Positions 15,928 through 24,247 of a stretch of 64,000 nt of DNA are shown here, one piece after another. The first letter of the stretch is position 1. The number at the start of each line of letters is the position of its first letter. A model generated the notes under the pieces. That model was given only the letters and a program-made list of their open reading frames with translations. It made no database searches and had not been told where the DNA came from. The stretch lies in assembly GCF_963422335.1 (NCBI RefSeq), contig NZ_OY729424.1:5332001-5396000 (forward strand), in the 5' to 3' direction. The stretch is from an uncultured Roseateles sp. Its GTDB lineage: Bacteria; Pseudomonadota; Gammaproteobacteria; Burkholderiales; Burkholderiaceae_C. Position numbers and translations under genes: made by a program.

Positions 15928-17847
15928 TCAGCTGCTGGCCGCCGGCCGCACGAGGGTCGGGCGCGAACCGAAGCGCTGCAGTATCGATTGCTCGATGCCG
16001 GCGGCGTCCAGCCCGCACAGCGCCAGCAGCTTGGCCGGATCGCCATGCTCGACGAACTCGTCAGGCAGGCCCAGCAGCAACACCGGCACATTCAGGCCCG
16101 ACTTCTGCAGCGACTCCAGCACCGCACTGCCGGCCCCCCCCATCACACAGCCCTCTTCCACCGTCACCAGCGCATCGTGCGTGCGCGCCAGCTCGGCCAC
16201 CAGTTCGTCATCCAGCGGCTTGACGAAGCGCATATTGGCCACCGTCGCGTCGAGTTGCTCGGCGGCCTTCAGGGCCGGATACAGCAGGGTACCGAAGGCC
16301 AGGATGGCAATGCGCTGTGCGCCACGCCCCTGGGCAATGCCCGACTGGCGGCGAATCTCGCCCTTGCCCCAGGGCAGGGCCGTCATCTCGGTCTGGATCT
16401 CGACGCCCACGCCGGCACCACGCGGATAGCGCACGGCCGTCGGGTGGTCTTGCAGGAAGGCGGTGTACAGCGACTGGCGGCACTCGTTCTCGTCGGCCGG
16501 GGCCAGCAGGCTGACATTCGGAATGCAGCGCAGATAGGCGATGTCATAGGCACCCGCATGGGTGGCGCCATCGGCGCCGACCAGGCCGGCCCGGTCGAGC
16601 GCGAACACGACCGGCAGGTTCTGGATCGCCACGTCATGGATCAGCTGGTCATAGCCGCGCTGCAAAAAGGTCGAGTAGATCGCCACCACCGGCTTCAGGC
16701 CTTCGCAGGCCATGCCGGCGGCGAAGGTCACCGCATGCTGCTCGGCGATGCCGACATCGTGGTAGCGGGTCGGGAAGCGCTTGTGGAACTCCACCATGCC
16801 CGAGCCCTCGCGCATCGCCGGCGTGATGCCGACCAGGCGCTTGTCCTTCTCGGCCATGTCGCACAGCCACTGGCCGAACACCTGGGTGAAGCTGGGTTTG
16901 CCGGGCGCGGCCTTGGCAAAGCCCTCGGCCGGATTGAACTTGCCCGAGGCGGCGTGGTACTTGACCGGGTCGGCCTCGGCCAGCTTGTAGCCAAAGCCCT
17001 TCTTGGTCACCACGTGAAGGAACTGCGGACCCTTCAGGTCACGCAGGTTCTCAAGCGTCGGAATCAGCGAGTCGAGGTCATGGCCGTCGATGGGCCCGAC
17101 ATAGTTGAAGCCGAACTCCTCGAAGATCGTGCCCGGCACGACCATGCCCTTGGCATGCTCCTCGAAGCGGCGCGCCAGTTCGAACAGCGGCGGCGCATTC
17201 TTCAGCACCTGCTTGGCGCCTTCGCGCGCGGTGGCGTAGAACTTGCCGCTCATCAGGCGGGCGAGGTATTTGTTCAGCGCGCCCACCGGTGGCGAGATCG
17301 ACATATCGTTGTCGTTCAACACCACCAGCATGTCGCCCAGCATGCCGGCATTGGCCACGCCGGCATTGTTCAGGGCCTCGAAGGCCATGCCGGCGGTCAT
17401 GGCGCCGTCGCCGATGATGGCCACGGCCTTGCGGTCCTCGCCCTTGATCTTGGCCGCCATGGCCATGCCGTGGGCGGCCGAGATCGAGGTGCTGGAGTGG
17501 GCGGTGCCGAAGGTGTCGTACTCGCTCTCGTCACGCCGCGGGAAGCCACCGATGCCGCCCAATTGGCGCAAGGTGCCCATGCGCTCGCGCCGGCCGGTCA
17601 GCACCTTGTGCGGATAGGTCTGGTGGCCCACGTCCCAGACCAGACGGTCCTCCGGCGTGTTGAACACATAGTGCAGCGCAATTGTCAGTTCGACGGTGCC
17701 CAGATTCGACGACAGGTGGCCGCCGGTCTTGGACACGCTCTCCAGCACAAAGGCGCGCAACTCATCGGCCAGCCGCTGCAGCTCATGGCGCGGCAGGCGA
17801 CGCAGATCCTGCGGGCTGTTGATGGTGTTCAGAAGCGAATATTTCAT
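15928..17847 (-). CDS. dxs: 1-deoxy-D-xylulose-5-phosphate synthase
   Basis: A 639-residue thiamine-diphosphate enzyme condensing pyruvate and glyceraldehyde-3-phosphate, first step of the MEP isoprenoid pathway. The TPP-binding motif is GDGAMTAGMAFEALNNAG...NDNDMSISPPVGAL. The N-terminal GGHLSSNLGTVELTIALHYVF and DVGHQTYPHKVLTGRR carry the substrate-binding His. The transketolase-like pyrimidine-binding part includes DVGIAEQHAVTFAAGMA with the catalytic Glu, and DRAGLVGADGATHAGAYD. It starts 6 bp after the ispA stop, so the two isoprenoid genes are co-transcribed. Confidence 0.97.
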   Translation of the reverse strand: MKYSLLNTINSPQDLRRLPRHELQRLADELRAFVLESVSKTGGHLSSNLGTVELTIALHYVFNTPEDRLVWDVGHQTYPHKVLTGRRERMGTLRQLGGIGGFPRRDESEYDTFGTAHSSTSISAAHGMAMAAKIKGEDRKAVAIIGDGAMTAGMAFEALNNAGVANAGMLGDMLVVLNDNDMSISPPVGALNKYLARLMSGKFYATAREGAKQVLKNAPPLFELARRFEEHAKGMVVPGTIFEEFGFNYVGPIDGHDLDSLIPTLENLRDLKGPQFLHVVTKKGFGYKLAEADPVKYHAASGKFNPAEGFAKAAPGKPSFTQVFGQWLCDMAEKDKRLVGITPAMREGSGMVEFHKRFPTRYHDVGIAEQHAVTFAAGMACEGLKPVVAIYSTFLQRGYDQLIHDVAIQNLPVVFALDRAGLVGADGATHAGAYDIAYLRCIPNVSLLAPADENECRQSLYTAFLQDHPTAVRYPRGAGVGVEIQTEMTALPWGKGEIRRQSGIAQGRGAQRIAILAFGTLLYPALKAAEQLDATVANMRFVKPLDDELVAELARTHDALVTVEEGCVMGGAGSAVLESLQKSGLNVPVLLLGLPDEFVEHGDPAKLLALCGLDAAGIEQSILQRFGSRPTLVRPAASS

Positions 17848-17853
17848 GTCGTG

Positions 17854-18750
17854 TCAGCTGTCCCGTTCAACGACCTTGTCGGCCAGCATGCTCAGGCGCG
17901 CCGCATTGCTCAGGCCGCTGGCGGCCAGGGCACGGTGAGCATGGTCACGCAGCTCTTCCGCATGGCGACGCGCGGCATCCAGGCCCAGCACGCTGACGAA
18001 AGTCGGCTTGTTGGCGTCCTGGTCCTTGCCAGCGGTCTTGCCCAGCACCTCGGAGTCCTGGGTCACATCAAGAATATCGTCCACCACCTGGAAGGCCAGG
18101 CCGATGGCCGAGCCATAGTCGGCCAGGGCTGCCCAGGTGACGGGGCTGGTGTGGCCGCAGGCCGCACCCATCAGCACGCTGGCCTGCAGCAGCAGGCCGG
18201 TCTTGCGGCGGTGCATATCGCGCAGCGCCGGTTCATCCAGCGGATGACCGACGCTGGCCAGATCGATGGCCTGGCCGCCGGCCATGCCGGCGTGGCCGGC
18301 CGAGCGTGCCAGCAGCGAGCACAGGCGGGCCTGCAGTGCGGGGGGCACCTGTTCGCCTTCGGGCGTCAGCACCTCGAAGGCCAGGGCCTGCATCGCGTCG
18401 CCGGCCAGCATGGCCTGGGCCTCGCCGAACTCCACATGGACGGTGGGCTTGCCGCGGCGCAACACGTCGTCGTCCATGCAGGGCATGTCGTCATGCACCA
18501 GCGAATAGGCGTGTATCAGCTCCACCGCGCAGGCCGCGCGCAGCGCCGCCTCGGGCTGGCCGCCAACCGCCTCGCAGGTGGCCATCACCAGCAGCGGACG
18601 CAGGCGCTTGCCGCCACCCAGCACGGCATAGCGCATGGCCTCACCCAGACCGGCCGGCGCATCACTCGGCACCCATTGCTCCAGCGCATCCTCGACCTGC
18701 TGCAAGGTCCTGCCCACCCACGTTTCGAACTCTGCGGTTCGCATATTCAT
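17854..18750 (-). CDS. ispA: farnesyl diphosphate synthase
   Basis: A 298-residue trans-prenyltransferase making farnesyl diphosphate from IPP and DMAPP. The first Asp-rich motif is HDDMPCMDDDVLRRGKPT and the second DDILD (in FQVVDDILDVTQDSE). GGGKRLRPLLV is the IPP-binding block. The short-chain length-determining region (two residues between the Asp in DDMPCMDDD) fits a bacterial type FPP synthase. The ATG at 18750 is chosen because GGGAGGG lies just before it and it overlaps the xseB stop as ATGA; an in-frame ATG at 18744 is an alternative. The order xseB-ispA-dxs is the standard proteobacterial arrangement. Confidence 0.95.
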   Translation of the reverse strand: MNMRTAEFETWVGRTLQQVEDALEQWVPSDAPAGLGEAMRYAVLGGGKRLRPLLVMATCEAVGGQPEAALRAACAVELIHAYSLVHDDMPCMDDDVLRRGKPTVHVEFGEAQAMLAGDAMQALAFEVLTPEGEQVPPALQARLCSLLARSAGHAGMAGGQAIDLASVGHPLDEPALRDMHRRKTGLLLQASVLMGAACGHTSPVTWAALADYGSAIGLAFQVVDDILDVTQDSEVLGKTAGKDQDANKPTFVSVLGLDAARRHAEELRDHAHRALAASGLSNAARLSMLADKVVERDS

Positions 18751-18992
18751 GATCCCTCCCACACCTTGAGCTCCCCGTCTTCCAGCAGCTTGACTTGGCT
18801 CTCCACGGCCTGCAGCCGCGAGCGGCAATAGCCCAGCAGTTCCGCGCCGCGCTGGTAGCTGCCCAGCAACTGGTCCAGCGGCAGTTGGCCGGCCTCCATG
18901 CTGGCCACCAGGCGCTCCAGTTCGGCCAGCGCTTCTTCATAGCTGGCAGGCGTTGCACGCTTGTGTGCGCTGGTGGTCGAGGTCTTGGTCAT
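18747..18992 (-). CDS. xseB: exodeoxyribonuclease VII small subunit
   Basis: An 81-residue small subunit of the single-strand-specific exonuclease VII (partner XseA is not in the window). The family block is SYEEALAELERLVASMEAGQLPLDQLLGSYQRGAELLGYC, a helical hairpin that binds XseA. The ATG at 18992 (MTKTSTTSAHK) gives the family's usual length of about 80. An upstream ATG at 19013 overlaps the likely -10 hexamer and is therefore disfavoured. The stop overlaps the ispA start. Confidence 0.93.
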   Translation of the reverse strand: MTKTSTTSAHKRATPASYEEALAELERLVASMEAGQLPLDQLLGSYQRGAELLGYCRSRLQAVESQVKLLEDGELKVWEGS

Positions 18993-19011
18993 TTCAACGG
19001 GCGAAACTTCC

Positions 19012-19017
19012 ATTGTA
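19012..19017 (-). promoter_or_regulatory. candidate -10 element for the xseB-ispA-dxs operon
   Basis: TACAAT on the minus strand, ending 19 bp before the xseB ATG at 18992. No convincing -35 was seen upstream. The hexamer overlaps an in-frame ATG at 19013, which decides against that start. Confidence 0.35.
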
Positions 19018-19124
19018 GTCAGGCGCGCCGTGCGCACAGGGTTTCCCCCCCTCGACCGGCATCACCCCCATTGACGATTGCGCCAAGTTTGTGCTTTCTC
19101 GCCCCCAAGAATCGGGGGCATGGG

Positions 19125-19167
19125 TACAATCCCGCCCTCGCGCGGCGCTGCCGCGCATTGTTTTTTT
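19125..19167 (+). promoter_or_regulatory. promoter and hairpin in the leader of the Rieske gene
   Basis: A TACAAT hexamer (19125-19130) is followed by a GC-rich hairpin CGCGGC-gct-GCCGCG (19141-19155) and, 5 nt on, a run of seven T (19161-19167). This resembles an intrinsic terminator placed 111 nt ahead of the ATG at 19279, so transcription from this promoter may be attenuated. A second small inverted repeat, GCCCCC/GGGGGC (19101-19119), lies just before the hexamer. The rest of the 286-bp gap between xseB and this gene shows no gene. Confidence 0.35.
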
Positions 19168-19278
19168 CTGCCGGCAAAGTGCCCCACCATTTGGCGTTCT
19201 CTGCGCCGGCGCCCCAACAGACCCGCGCCCACCCTGGTGCGGGGGGTTGGCATTGGTTTTTGGAGACCCTCTTGGATC

Positions 19279-20388
19279 ATGTCCGACCTGAGCATCGCGT
19301 TTGAGGCTCTTGAGCGCAGCCGCAGCACTCAACTATCCGTATCCAGCTACTTCGATGAGGGCCTGTTCCGCAGAGAGCAGGAGCTGATCTTTCAGCACGG
19401 CCCCCGCTATCTCGGTCACGCGCTTGCCGTGCCCGAGATAGGCGACTACTACGCCCTGCCCCAGGAGGGCGAGGGCCGCGCCTTGGTGCGCACGCCCAAT
19501 GGCATCGAACTGCTGTCCAATGTCTGCCGCCACCGCCAGGCCCTGATGCTGCGCGGCCGTGGCAACACCCGAAGCAACATCGTCTGCCCCATCCACCGCT
19601 GGACCTACGACCTGCAGGGCGAGCTGGTGGGCGCGCCGCATTTCGCCGAAGACCCCTGCCTGCACCTCAATCGTTACCGTTTGCGAGAATGGAATGGAAT
19701 GTTGTTTGAGGACAACGGCCGGGACATTGCCGCCGACCTGTCCAAGCTCGGTCCCCGCGCCGAGCTCGACTTCACCGGCTATGTGCTTGACAAGGTCCAT
19801 GTGCACGAGTGCAACTACAACTGGAAGACCTTCATCGAGGTCTATCTGGAGGACTACCACGTCGCGCCCTTCCATCCGGGCCTGGGCCACTTCGTCAGCT
19901 GTGACGACCTGGCCTGGGAATTCGGCCGCAACCATTCGGTGCAGACCGTGGGCGTGCACAACGGGCTGGCCAAGCCCGGCTCGGCCACCTATGCCAAATG
20001 GCACGAGCAGGTGCTGCAGTACAGCCAGGGCAAGCCACCCAAGCACGGCGCGATCTGGCTGACCTACTACCCGCACATCATGGTCGAGTGGTACCCCCAT
20101 GTGCTGGTGGTCTCGACACTGATCCCCAAGGGCCCGCAGAAGACGCTGAACCTGGTCGAGTTCTACTACCCCGAGGAGATCGCCGCCTTCGAGCGCGATT
20201 TCATCGAGGCCGAACAGGCCGCCTATATGGAAACCTGCGCCGAGGACGACGAGATCGCCGAGCGCATGGACATGGGCCGCAAGGCCCTGTTCGAGCGCGG
20301 CGACGACGAATCAGGCCCCTACCAGAGCCCGATGGAAGATGGCATGCGGCACTTCCATCACTGGTACCGCAAAGCGATGGTGCGCTGA
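19279..20388 (+). CDS. Rieske-type ring-hydroxylating oxygenase, alpha subunit family
   Basis: A 369-residue non-haem iron oxygenase. The [2Fe-2S] ligands are C83-x-H85 and C103-x2-H106 (NVCRHRQALM...VCPIHRW). The mononuclear iron site is in NWKTFIEVYLEDYHVAPFHPG, with H194 and H199 as the His pair and a downstream acidic residue. It is shorter than classic dioxygenase alpha subunits (about 430-450) and has no beta-subunit gene beside it, so it is probably a stand-alone monooxygenase- or demethylase-like member. It starts at ATG 19279, where MSDLSIAFEALE begins the fold. It is divergent from xseB-ispA-dxs, a neighbourhood seen in several Comamonadaceae-like genomes. Substrate unknown. Confidence 0.87.
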   Translation: MSDLSIAFEALERSRSTQLSVSSYFDEGLFRREQELIFQHGPRYLGHALAVPEIGDYYALPQEGEGRALVRTPNGIELLSNVCRHRQALMLRGRGNTRSNIVCPIHRWTYDLQGELVGAPHFAEDPCLHLNRYRLREWNGMLFEDNGRDIAADLSKLGPRAELDFTGYVLDKVHVHECNYNWKTFIEVYLEDYHVAPFHPGLGHFVSCDDLAWEFGRNHSVQTVGVHNGLAKPGSATYAKWHEQVLQYSQGKPPKHGAIWLTYYPHIMVEWYPHVLVVSTLIPKGPQKTLNLVEFYYPEEIAAFERDFIEAEQAAYMETCAEDDEIAERMDMGRKALFERGDDESGPYQSPMEDGMRHFHHWYRKAMVR

Positions 20389-20390
20389 AC

Positions 20391-21605
20391 TCAGCGTTCC
20401 ATCGTCACCGGCCGCATCTCGCGGATGTAGAACACGCCGTCCCAGTGCCGGCCCAGGCCCGAGGCCGAGCCGGTGGGCAGGCCGTAGCCGAACTCCATGG
20501 CCCGCGCCGGCAGGCCGGCCAGGCCCGCTGGCATGGGCCGCGTTGCGTTCAGGAAGATGAAATCGGCCGGGCTCTGCGCCAGCGCCGACTCCAGGCTGCG
20601 CGGATAGGCGGGCGGCACGGCCTGCACCTGGCCCGAGGCGAATTCGAGGTAGGCGCCCTGCAGCGCCGTCGTGTTCAGCACGTAGTAGTCGCGGCCCAGC
20701 TTCTCGCCGAGGATGTCGCCGGCAAAGCGGTGCTGCTCATCCATCTTCACGCCGCGGCCCAGATGGATGATGTGGCCCCAGATCACCGCCTTCCTGCCCG
20801 GGTAAAGCCGCTCGAGCTGCCACAGCATGTTGTCGGCCATCGCATGGTCGCGCTGGTAGTCGCCGCGCCACAGCGTGGCGGCCTGGGCCTGCAGGCCGGC
20901 CAGGCTGCGGCACAGCAGGCCGTCGCCCTTGTTCGCGTCGCAGAGCCCCATGCGCAGTCTGGCGGCCAGGTCATCGAAGCGCTGCAGCTCGGCGGCCGGC
21001 GGCGCGCGCCGGTCCAGCGCGAACAGCGCGGCGGCCAGGCGCTCGAACAGCGGCCAATCGACCTCCTCTGTCGGCAACCAGGTCTTCAGCCGCGGCAGCA
21101 GCTCACGCTGGCTCAGCCCGCCGCTGAGTTGGCTGTCGATGCCCGAGAGCATCAGCGGCCGCGGCCCGGCCTGCTGTTCGTCCAGATAGCGCAGCAGGCC
21201 ACGGCCGGCATCGCTCTTCGAGTACATATAGAAGACATTGCCGGGCGCCAGCGCATCGATCTTCTCGCCGCGCTGCATGGCCTGCTGCAGCAGGGCAACG
21301 TCGAACACGCCACTCTCCAGCAGCAGCACGTCGAAGCCCTTCTTCTCGTGCAAATAGCGCAGCAGCCGCAGCCTCAGCTCGAACTCCTCGCGCCCGCCAT
21401 GGGTCTGCTCGCCCAGGGCCACCACCCGCGCCGGGCCGACGGCATAGCCGAAGGCCTGCAGTTGCGCATCGCTGATGTCGGCCGCCACGCGTGCCGGCAT
21501 GGGGGCGGCATGGCGGCGCACCCAATCCATCGCCTCGTCCCCGGCCGCCTGAGCCGCAAACAACGGCAGCATCAGGCTGGCTGCCAGCCATGCTCTTACT
21601 CTCAT
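20391..21605 (-). CDS. exported erythromycin-esterase-like protein
   Basis: A 404-residue protein of the erythromycin esterase (EreA/EreB) superfamily with a signal peptide (MRVRAWLAASLMLPLFAAQA). The family core is visible: VVALGEQTHGGREEFELRLRLL with the active-site His and Glu, then GFDVLLLESGVFD, and later RDHAMADNMLWQL and IWGHIIHLGRG. Export argues against a cytosolic macrolide-inactivating role; most chromosomal homologues have no tested substrate. The stop is 2 bp from the convergent Rieske gene, and a 6-bp hairpin (CGCTGA/TCAGCG, 20383-20396) spans both stops. Confidence 0.8.
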   Translation of the reverse strand: MRVRAWLAASLMLPLFAAQAAGDEAMDWVRRHAAPMPARVAADISDAQLQAFGYAVGPARVVALGEQTHGGREEFELRLRLLRYLHEKKGFDVLLLESGVFDVALLQQAMQRGEKIDALAPGNVFYMYSKSDAGRGLLRYLDEQQAGPRPLMLSGIDSQLSGGLSQRELLPRLKTWLPTEEVDWPLFERLAAALFALDRRAPPAAELQRFDDLAARLRMGLCDANKGDGLLCRSLAGLQAQAATLWRGDYQRDHAMADNMLWQLERLYPGRKAVIWGHIIHLGRGVKMDEQHRFAGDILGEKLGRDYYVLNTTALQGAYLEFASGQVQAVPPAYPRSLESALAQSPADFIFLNATRPMPAGLAGLPARAMEFGYGLPTGSASGLGRHWDGVFYIREMRPVTMER

Positions 21606-21664
21606 TAGCTACCCCTCATCGCCACGTGGCCGGAGAGCATAGCGGTGAGCAGATTAAGAAAGGC

Positions 21665-22912
21665 TTAGGGTTTGGGCAAGAACAAGGCCTGCAGATCGCT
21701 GAGAAAATCGAAGCCCCGGGCGGTGGGCCGCAGCAGCGCCGGATCGGCCTCGAGCAGGCCACGCTCGCGCCCCTGCTCCAGGCCGGCCTTGATGCTGCTC
21801 AAGGGCAGGCCGGTGCGCTCCGAGAAGCGCAGCAGCTCGACGCCATCGCGCAGGCGCAGCGCATTGAGCATGTACTCGAACGGCAGCTCGCTGCGCTTGA
21901 CCTCGTTCTCGTTCGACACCGCATTGCCCTGGGCCGCATGGCTCATGAAGGCCGCCGGCTCGCGCCAGCGCACCTGGCGCAGGATGCGGTGGGCAAAGCT
22001 CAGCTTGCTATGGGCACCCGCACCTATGCCCAGATAGTCGCCGAACTGCCAGTAGTTCAGGTTGTGCGCGCAGCGGTGGCCGGGCCGGGCATAGGCCGAG
22101 ACCTCGTAGCGCGCCATGCCTATAGAGCCGGTGCGGGCGGTGATCAGGTCCAGCATGTCCGAGGCCAGATCGTCGTCGGGCACCACCGGTGGGTTCAGCG
22201 CGAACATCGTGTTCGGCTCTATCGTCAGGTGATAGACCGACAGATGCGGCGGCTTGAAGGCCAGCGCCCGACTCAGATCCTGATCGAGCTCCACCATGCT
22301 CTGGCCCGGCAGCGCGTACATCAGGTCGATATTGAAAGTCTCGAAGGCCTGGGCGGCCTCCTCGACGGCGGCCTGCGCCTGCTCCGCGTTGTGCACGCGA
22401 CCCAGCGCCTGCAGCTTGGCATCATCGAAGCTCTGCACGCCTATCGACAGCCGCGTCACGCCGGCCTCGCGAAAGCCGCGGAAGCGGTCCTTCTCGAAGG
22501 TGCCCGGATTGGCCTCCAGGGTGATCTCACAGCCAGGCTCCAGCTGCACGCGGGCGCGGATATCGGCCAGCAGCCGCTCGATCGCCGCCGGCGGGAACAG
22601 GCTGGGCGTGCCGCCACCGATGAAGATGCTGACGACGCGCCGGCCCCAGATCAGCGGCAGCGCCGCTTCCAGGTCGCTGCGCAAGGCGTCGAGATAGGCC
22701 TCGGTGGGCAGCTCGCCGTCCTTGCGCCACTCATGCGAGTTGAAGTCGCAGTAGGGGCATTTCTTCAGGCACCAGGGCAGATGCACGTACAGCGACAAGG
22801 GCGGCAGCGCTTGCAGGCTGAGCGTGCCGGGGCGCATCAATTGCACCAGGCGCTGCGCCGGATCCGCACTGCCGGGCGAGACCGGCAGCGCGATGGGCTT
22901 TTCCTCAGCCAA
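21665..22912 (-). CDS. hemW: haem chaperone HemW (radical SAM)
   Basis: A 415-residue radical SAM protein of the HemN/HemW family. The [4Fe-4S] motif is SLYVHLPWCLKKCPYCDFNSH (CxxxCxxC). IFIGGGTPSLF and LTIEPNT are conserved in the group. HemW inserts haem into respiratory proteins rather than oxidising coproporphyrinogen. I prefer HemW to HemN because of length and the position directly after rdgB, the order found widely in proteobacteria. Its start overlaps the rdgB stop by 8 bp. Confidence 0.92.
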   Translation of the reverse strand: MAEEKPIALPVSPGSADPAQRLVQLMRPGTLSLQALPPLSLYVHLPWCLKKCPYCDFNSHEWRKDGELPTEAYLDALRSDLEAALPLIWGRRVVSIFIGGGTPSLFPPAAIERLLADIRARVQLEPGCEITLEANPGTFEKDRFRGFREAGVTRLSIGVQSFDDAKLQALGRVHNAEQAQAAVEEAAQAFETFNIDLMYALPGQSMVELDQDLSRALAFKPPHLSVYHLTIEPNTMFALNPPVVPDDDLASDMLDLITARTGSIGMARYEVSAYARPGHRCAHNLNYWQFGDYLGIGAGAHSKLSFAHRILRQVRWREPAAFMSHAAQGNAVSNENEVKRSELPFEYMLNALRLRDGVELLRFSERTGLPLSSIKAGLEQGRERGLLEADPALLRPTARGFDFLSDLQALFLPKP

Positions 22913-23513
22913 GATGCCAGACCTCGCGCATCTGCCTGAGCAGATCGACCGACGCCAAGGCCCGGTGGCTCAGCAGATTCTTCTGCTCCACGCTCAGCTG
23001 CGCCACGCTGGCCTTCAGCGACGGGATGAACAGCAAGGGGTCATAGCCAAAACCGCCCTCGCCTTGCAGCGAGCTCAGCAGCTGCCCCTCCCAGCGCCCC
23101 ATCGCGATCAAGGGCTCCGGGTCGTCGGCCGAGCGCACGGCCACCAGCGCGCAGACGAAGCGCGCGGCGCGGTCCGCCTTGCCCTGCATCTGCTCCAGCA
23201 GCACGGCGTTGTTCTCGGCATCGCTCTTGGGACGATCGAACAAGGTGGCATAGCGCGCCGACAGCACGCCCGGCGCGCCACCCAGCGCTTCAACACTCAA
23301 GCCCGAGTCATCGGCAATTGCGGCCGAACTGCTCTCGTGCGCCGCATGCCGGGCCTTGACCAGCGCGTTCTCGACGAAGGTGTGGAAGGGTTCCTGCGCC
23401 TCGGCAATGCCCAGCGAGCCCTGGGTGACCAGTTCCAGCCCCAGCGGCGTGAACAGCGCCTGCAACTCGGCCAGCTTCTTGGCGTTGTTGGAGGCCAAGA
23501 CCAGTCTCATCAC
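22905..23513 (-). CDS. rdgB: dITP/XTP pyrophosphatase (Ham1/RdgB)
   Basis: A 202-residue house-cleaning NTPase removing deaminated purine nucleotides (ITP, dITP, XTP). Family marks: LVLASNNAKKLAELQALF at the N-terminus, FVENALVKARHAA, the metal site AIADDSGLSVEALGGAPG, and GFGYDPLLFIP with SHRALA at the C-terminus. It overlaps rph upstream (4 bp) and hemW downstream, so the three are translationally coupled. Confidence 0.96.
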   Translation of the reverse strand: MMRLVLASNNAKKLAELQALFTPLGLELVTQGSLGIAEAQEPFHTFVENALVKARHAAHESSSAAIADDSGLSVEALGGAPGVLSARYATLFDRPKSDAENNAVLLEQMQGKADRAARFVCALVAVRSADDPEPLIAMGRWEGQLLSSLQGEGGFGYDPLLFIPSLKASVAQLSVEQKNLLSHRALASVDLLRQMREVWHLG

Positions 23514-24235
23514 AGCCCCAGCGCCTGGCGCTGCAAGGCCAGCAGGTCGCGAATGCCCTTTTCGGCGAGCCCGACCAGCGCATCCATCTGCGCGCGGGTG
23601 AAGGCCTCGCCCTCGGCCGTGCCCTGCAGCTCGACAAAGCCGCCGGCGCCGGTCATCACCACATTCATGTCGGTGTCGCAGGCCGAGTCTTCGATGTATT
23701 CCAGGTCCAGCAGCGGCGTGCCCTTGAGCATGCCCACCGAGATCGCAGCCACCGCATCCTTCAGCGGCGTCTTCGTGATCAAGCCCCGCGCCAGCAGCCA
23801 GCTGACCGCGTCATGGGCGGCCACATAGGCGCCGGTGATGGCCGCCGTGCGCGTGCCGCCATCGGCCTGCAGCACATCGCAGTCCAGTTGTATGGTGCGC
23901 TCGCCCAGCAGCTTGAGGTCGAACACGCAGCGCATCGAGCGGCCGATCAGGCGCTGGATCTCCTGCGTGCGGCCGCTCTGCTTGCCCTTGGCCGCCTCGC
24001 GGTCGCTGCGCGTGTGGGTGGCGCGGGGTAGCATGCCGTACTCGGCCGTGACCCAGCCCTCGCCGCTGCCGCGCTTGTGCGGCGGCACGCGTTCCTCAAC
24101 CGAAGCGTTGCACAACACCTTGGTGTGACCGAACTCCACCAGCACCGAGCCCTCGGCGTGTTTGGTGTAGTGGCGTGTCAAGCGTACCGGGCGCAGAGCG
24201 TCTGCGCCACGGGCGTCCGTGCGGACAAAAGTCAT
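23510..24235 (-). CDS. rph: ribonuclease PH
   Basis: A 241-residue phosphorolytic 3'-5' exoribonuclease trimming tRNA 3' ends. Family blocks: GSVLVEFGHTKVLCNASVEERVPP, WVTAEYGMLPRATHTRS, QEIQRLIGRSMRC and LDCDVLQADGGTRTAAITGAYVA, with the phosphate-binding Asp region intact. It is the full typical length, unlike the frameshifted E. coli K-12 copy. It lies 12 bp downstream of the PP2C phosphatase gene and overlaps rdgB. Confidence 0.97.
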   Translation of the reverse strand: MTFVRTDARGADALRPVRLTRHYTKHAEGSVLVEFGHTKVLCNASVEERVPPHKRGSGEGWVTAEYGMLPRATHTRSDREAAKGKQSGRTQEIQRLIGRSMRCVFDLKLLGERTIQLDCDVLQADGGTRTAAITGAYVAAHDAVSWLLARGLITKTPLKDAVAAISVGMLKGTPLLDLEYIEDSACDTDMNVVMTGAGGFVELQGTAEGEAFTRAQMDALVGLAEKGIRDLLALQRQALGL

Positions 24236-24247
24236 GGGAGCAATCCT

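Noticed and set aside
15988..18831. 947-codon plus-strand frame opposite dxs and ispA
   Set aside because: Same reason: dxs and ispA are certain, and this frame has no family resemblance.
20391..21605. Macrolide resistance gene
   Set aside because: The erythromycin-esterase fold is present but the protein is exported and the chromosomal context is housekeeping; resistance cannot be claimed from the family alone.
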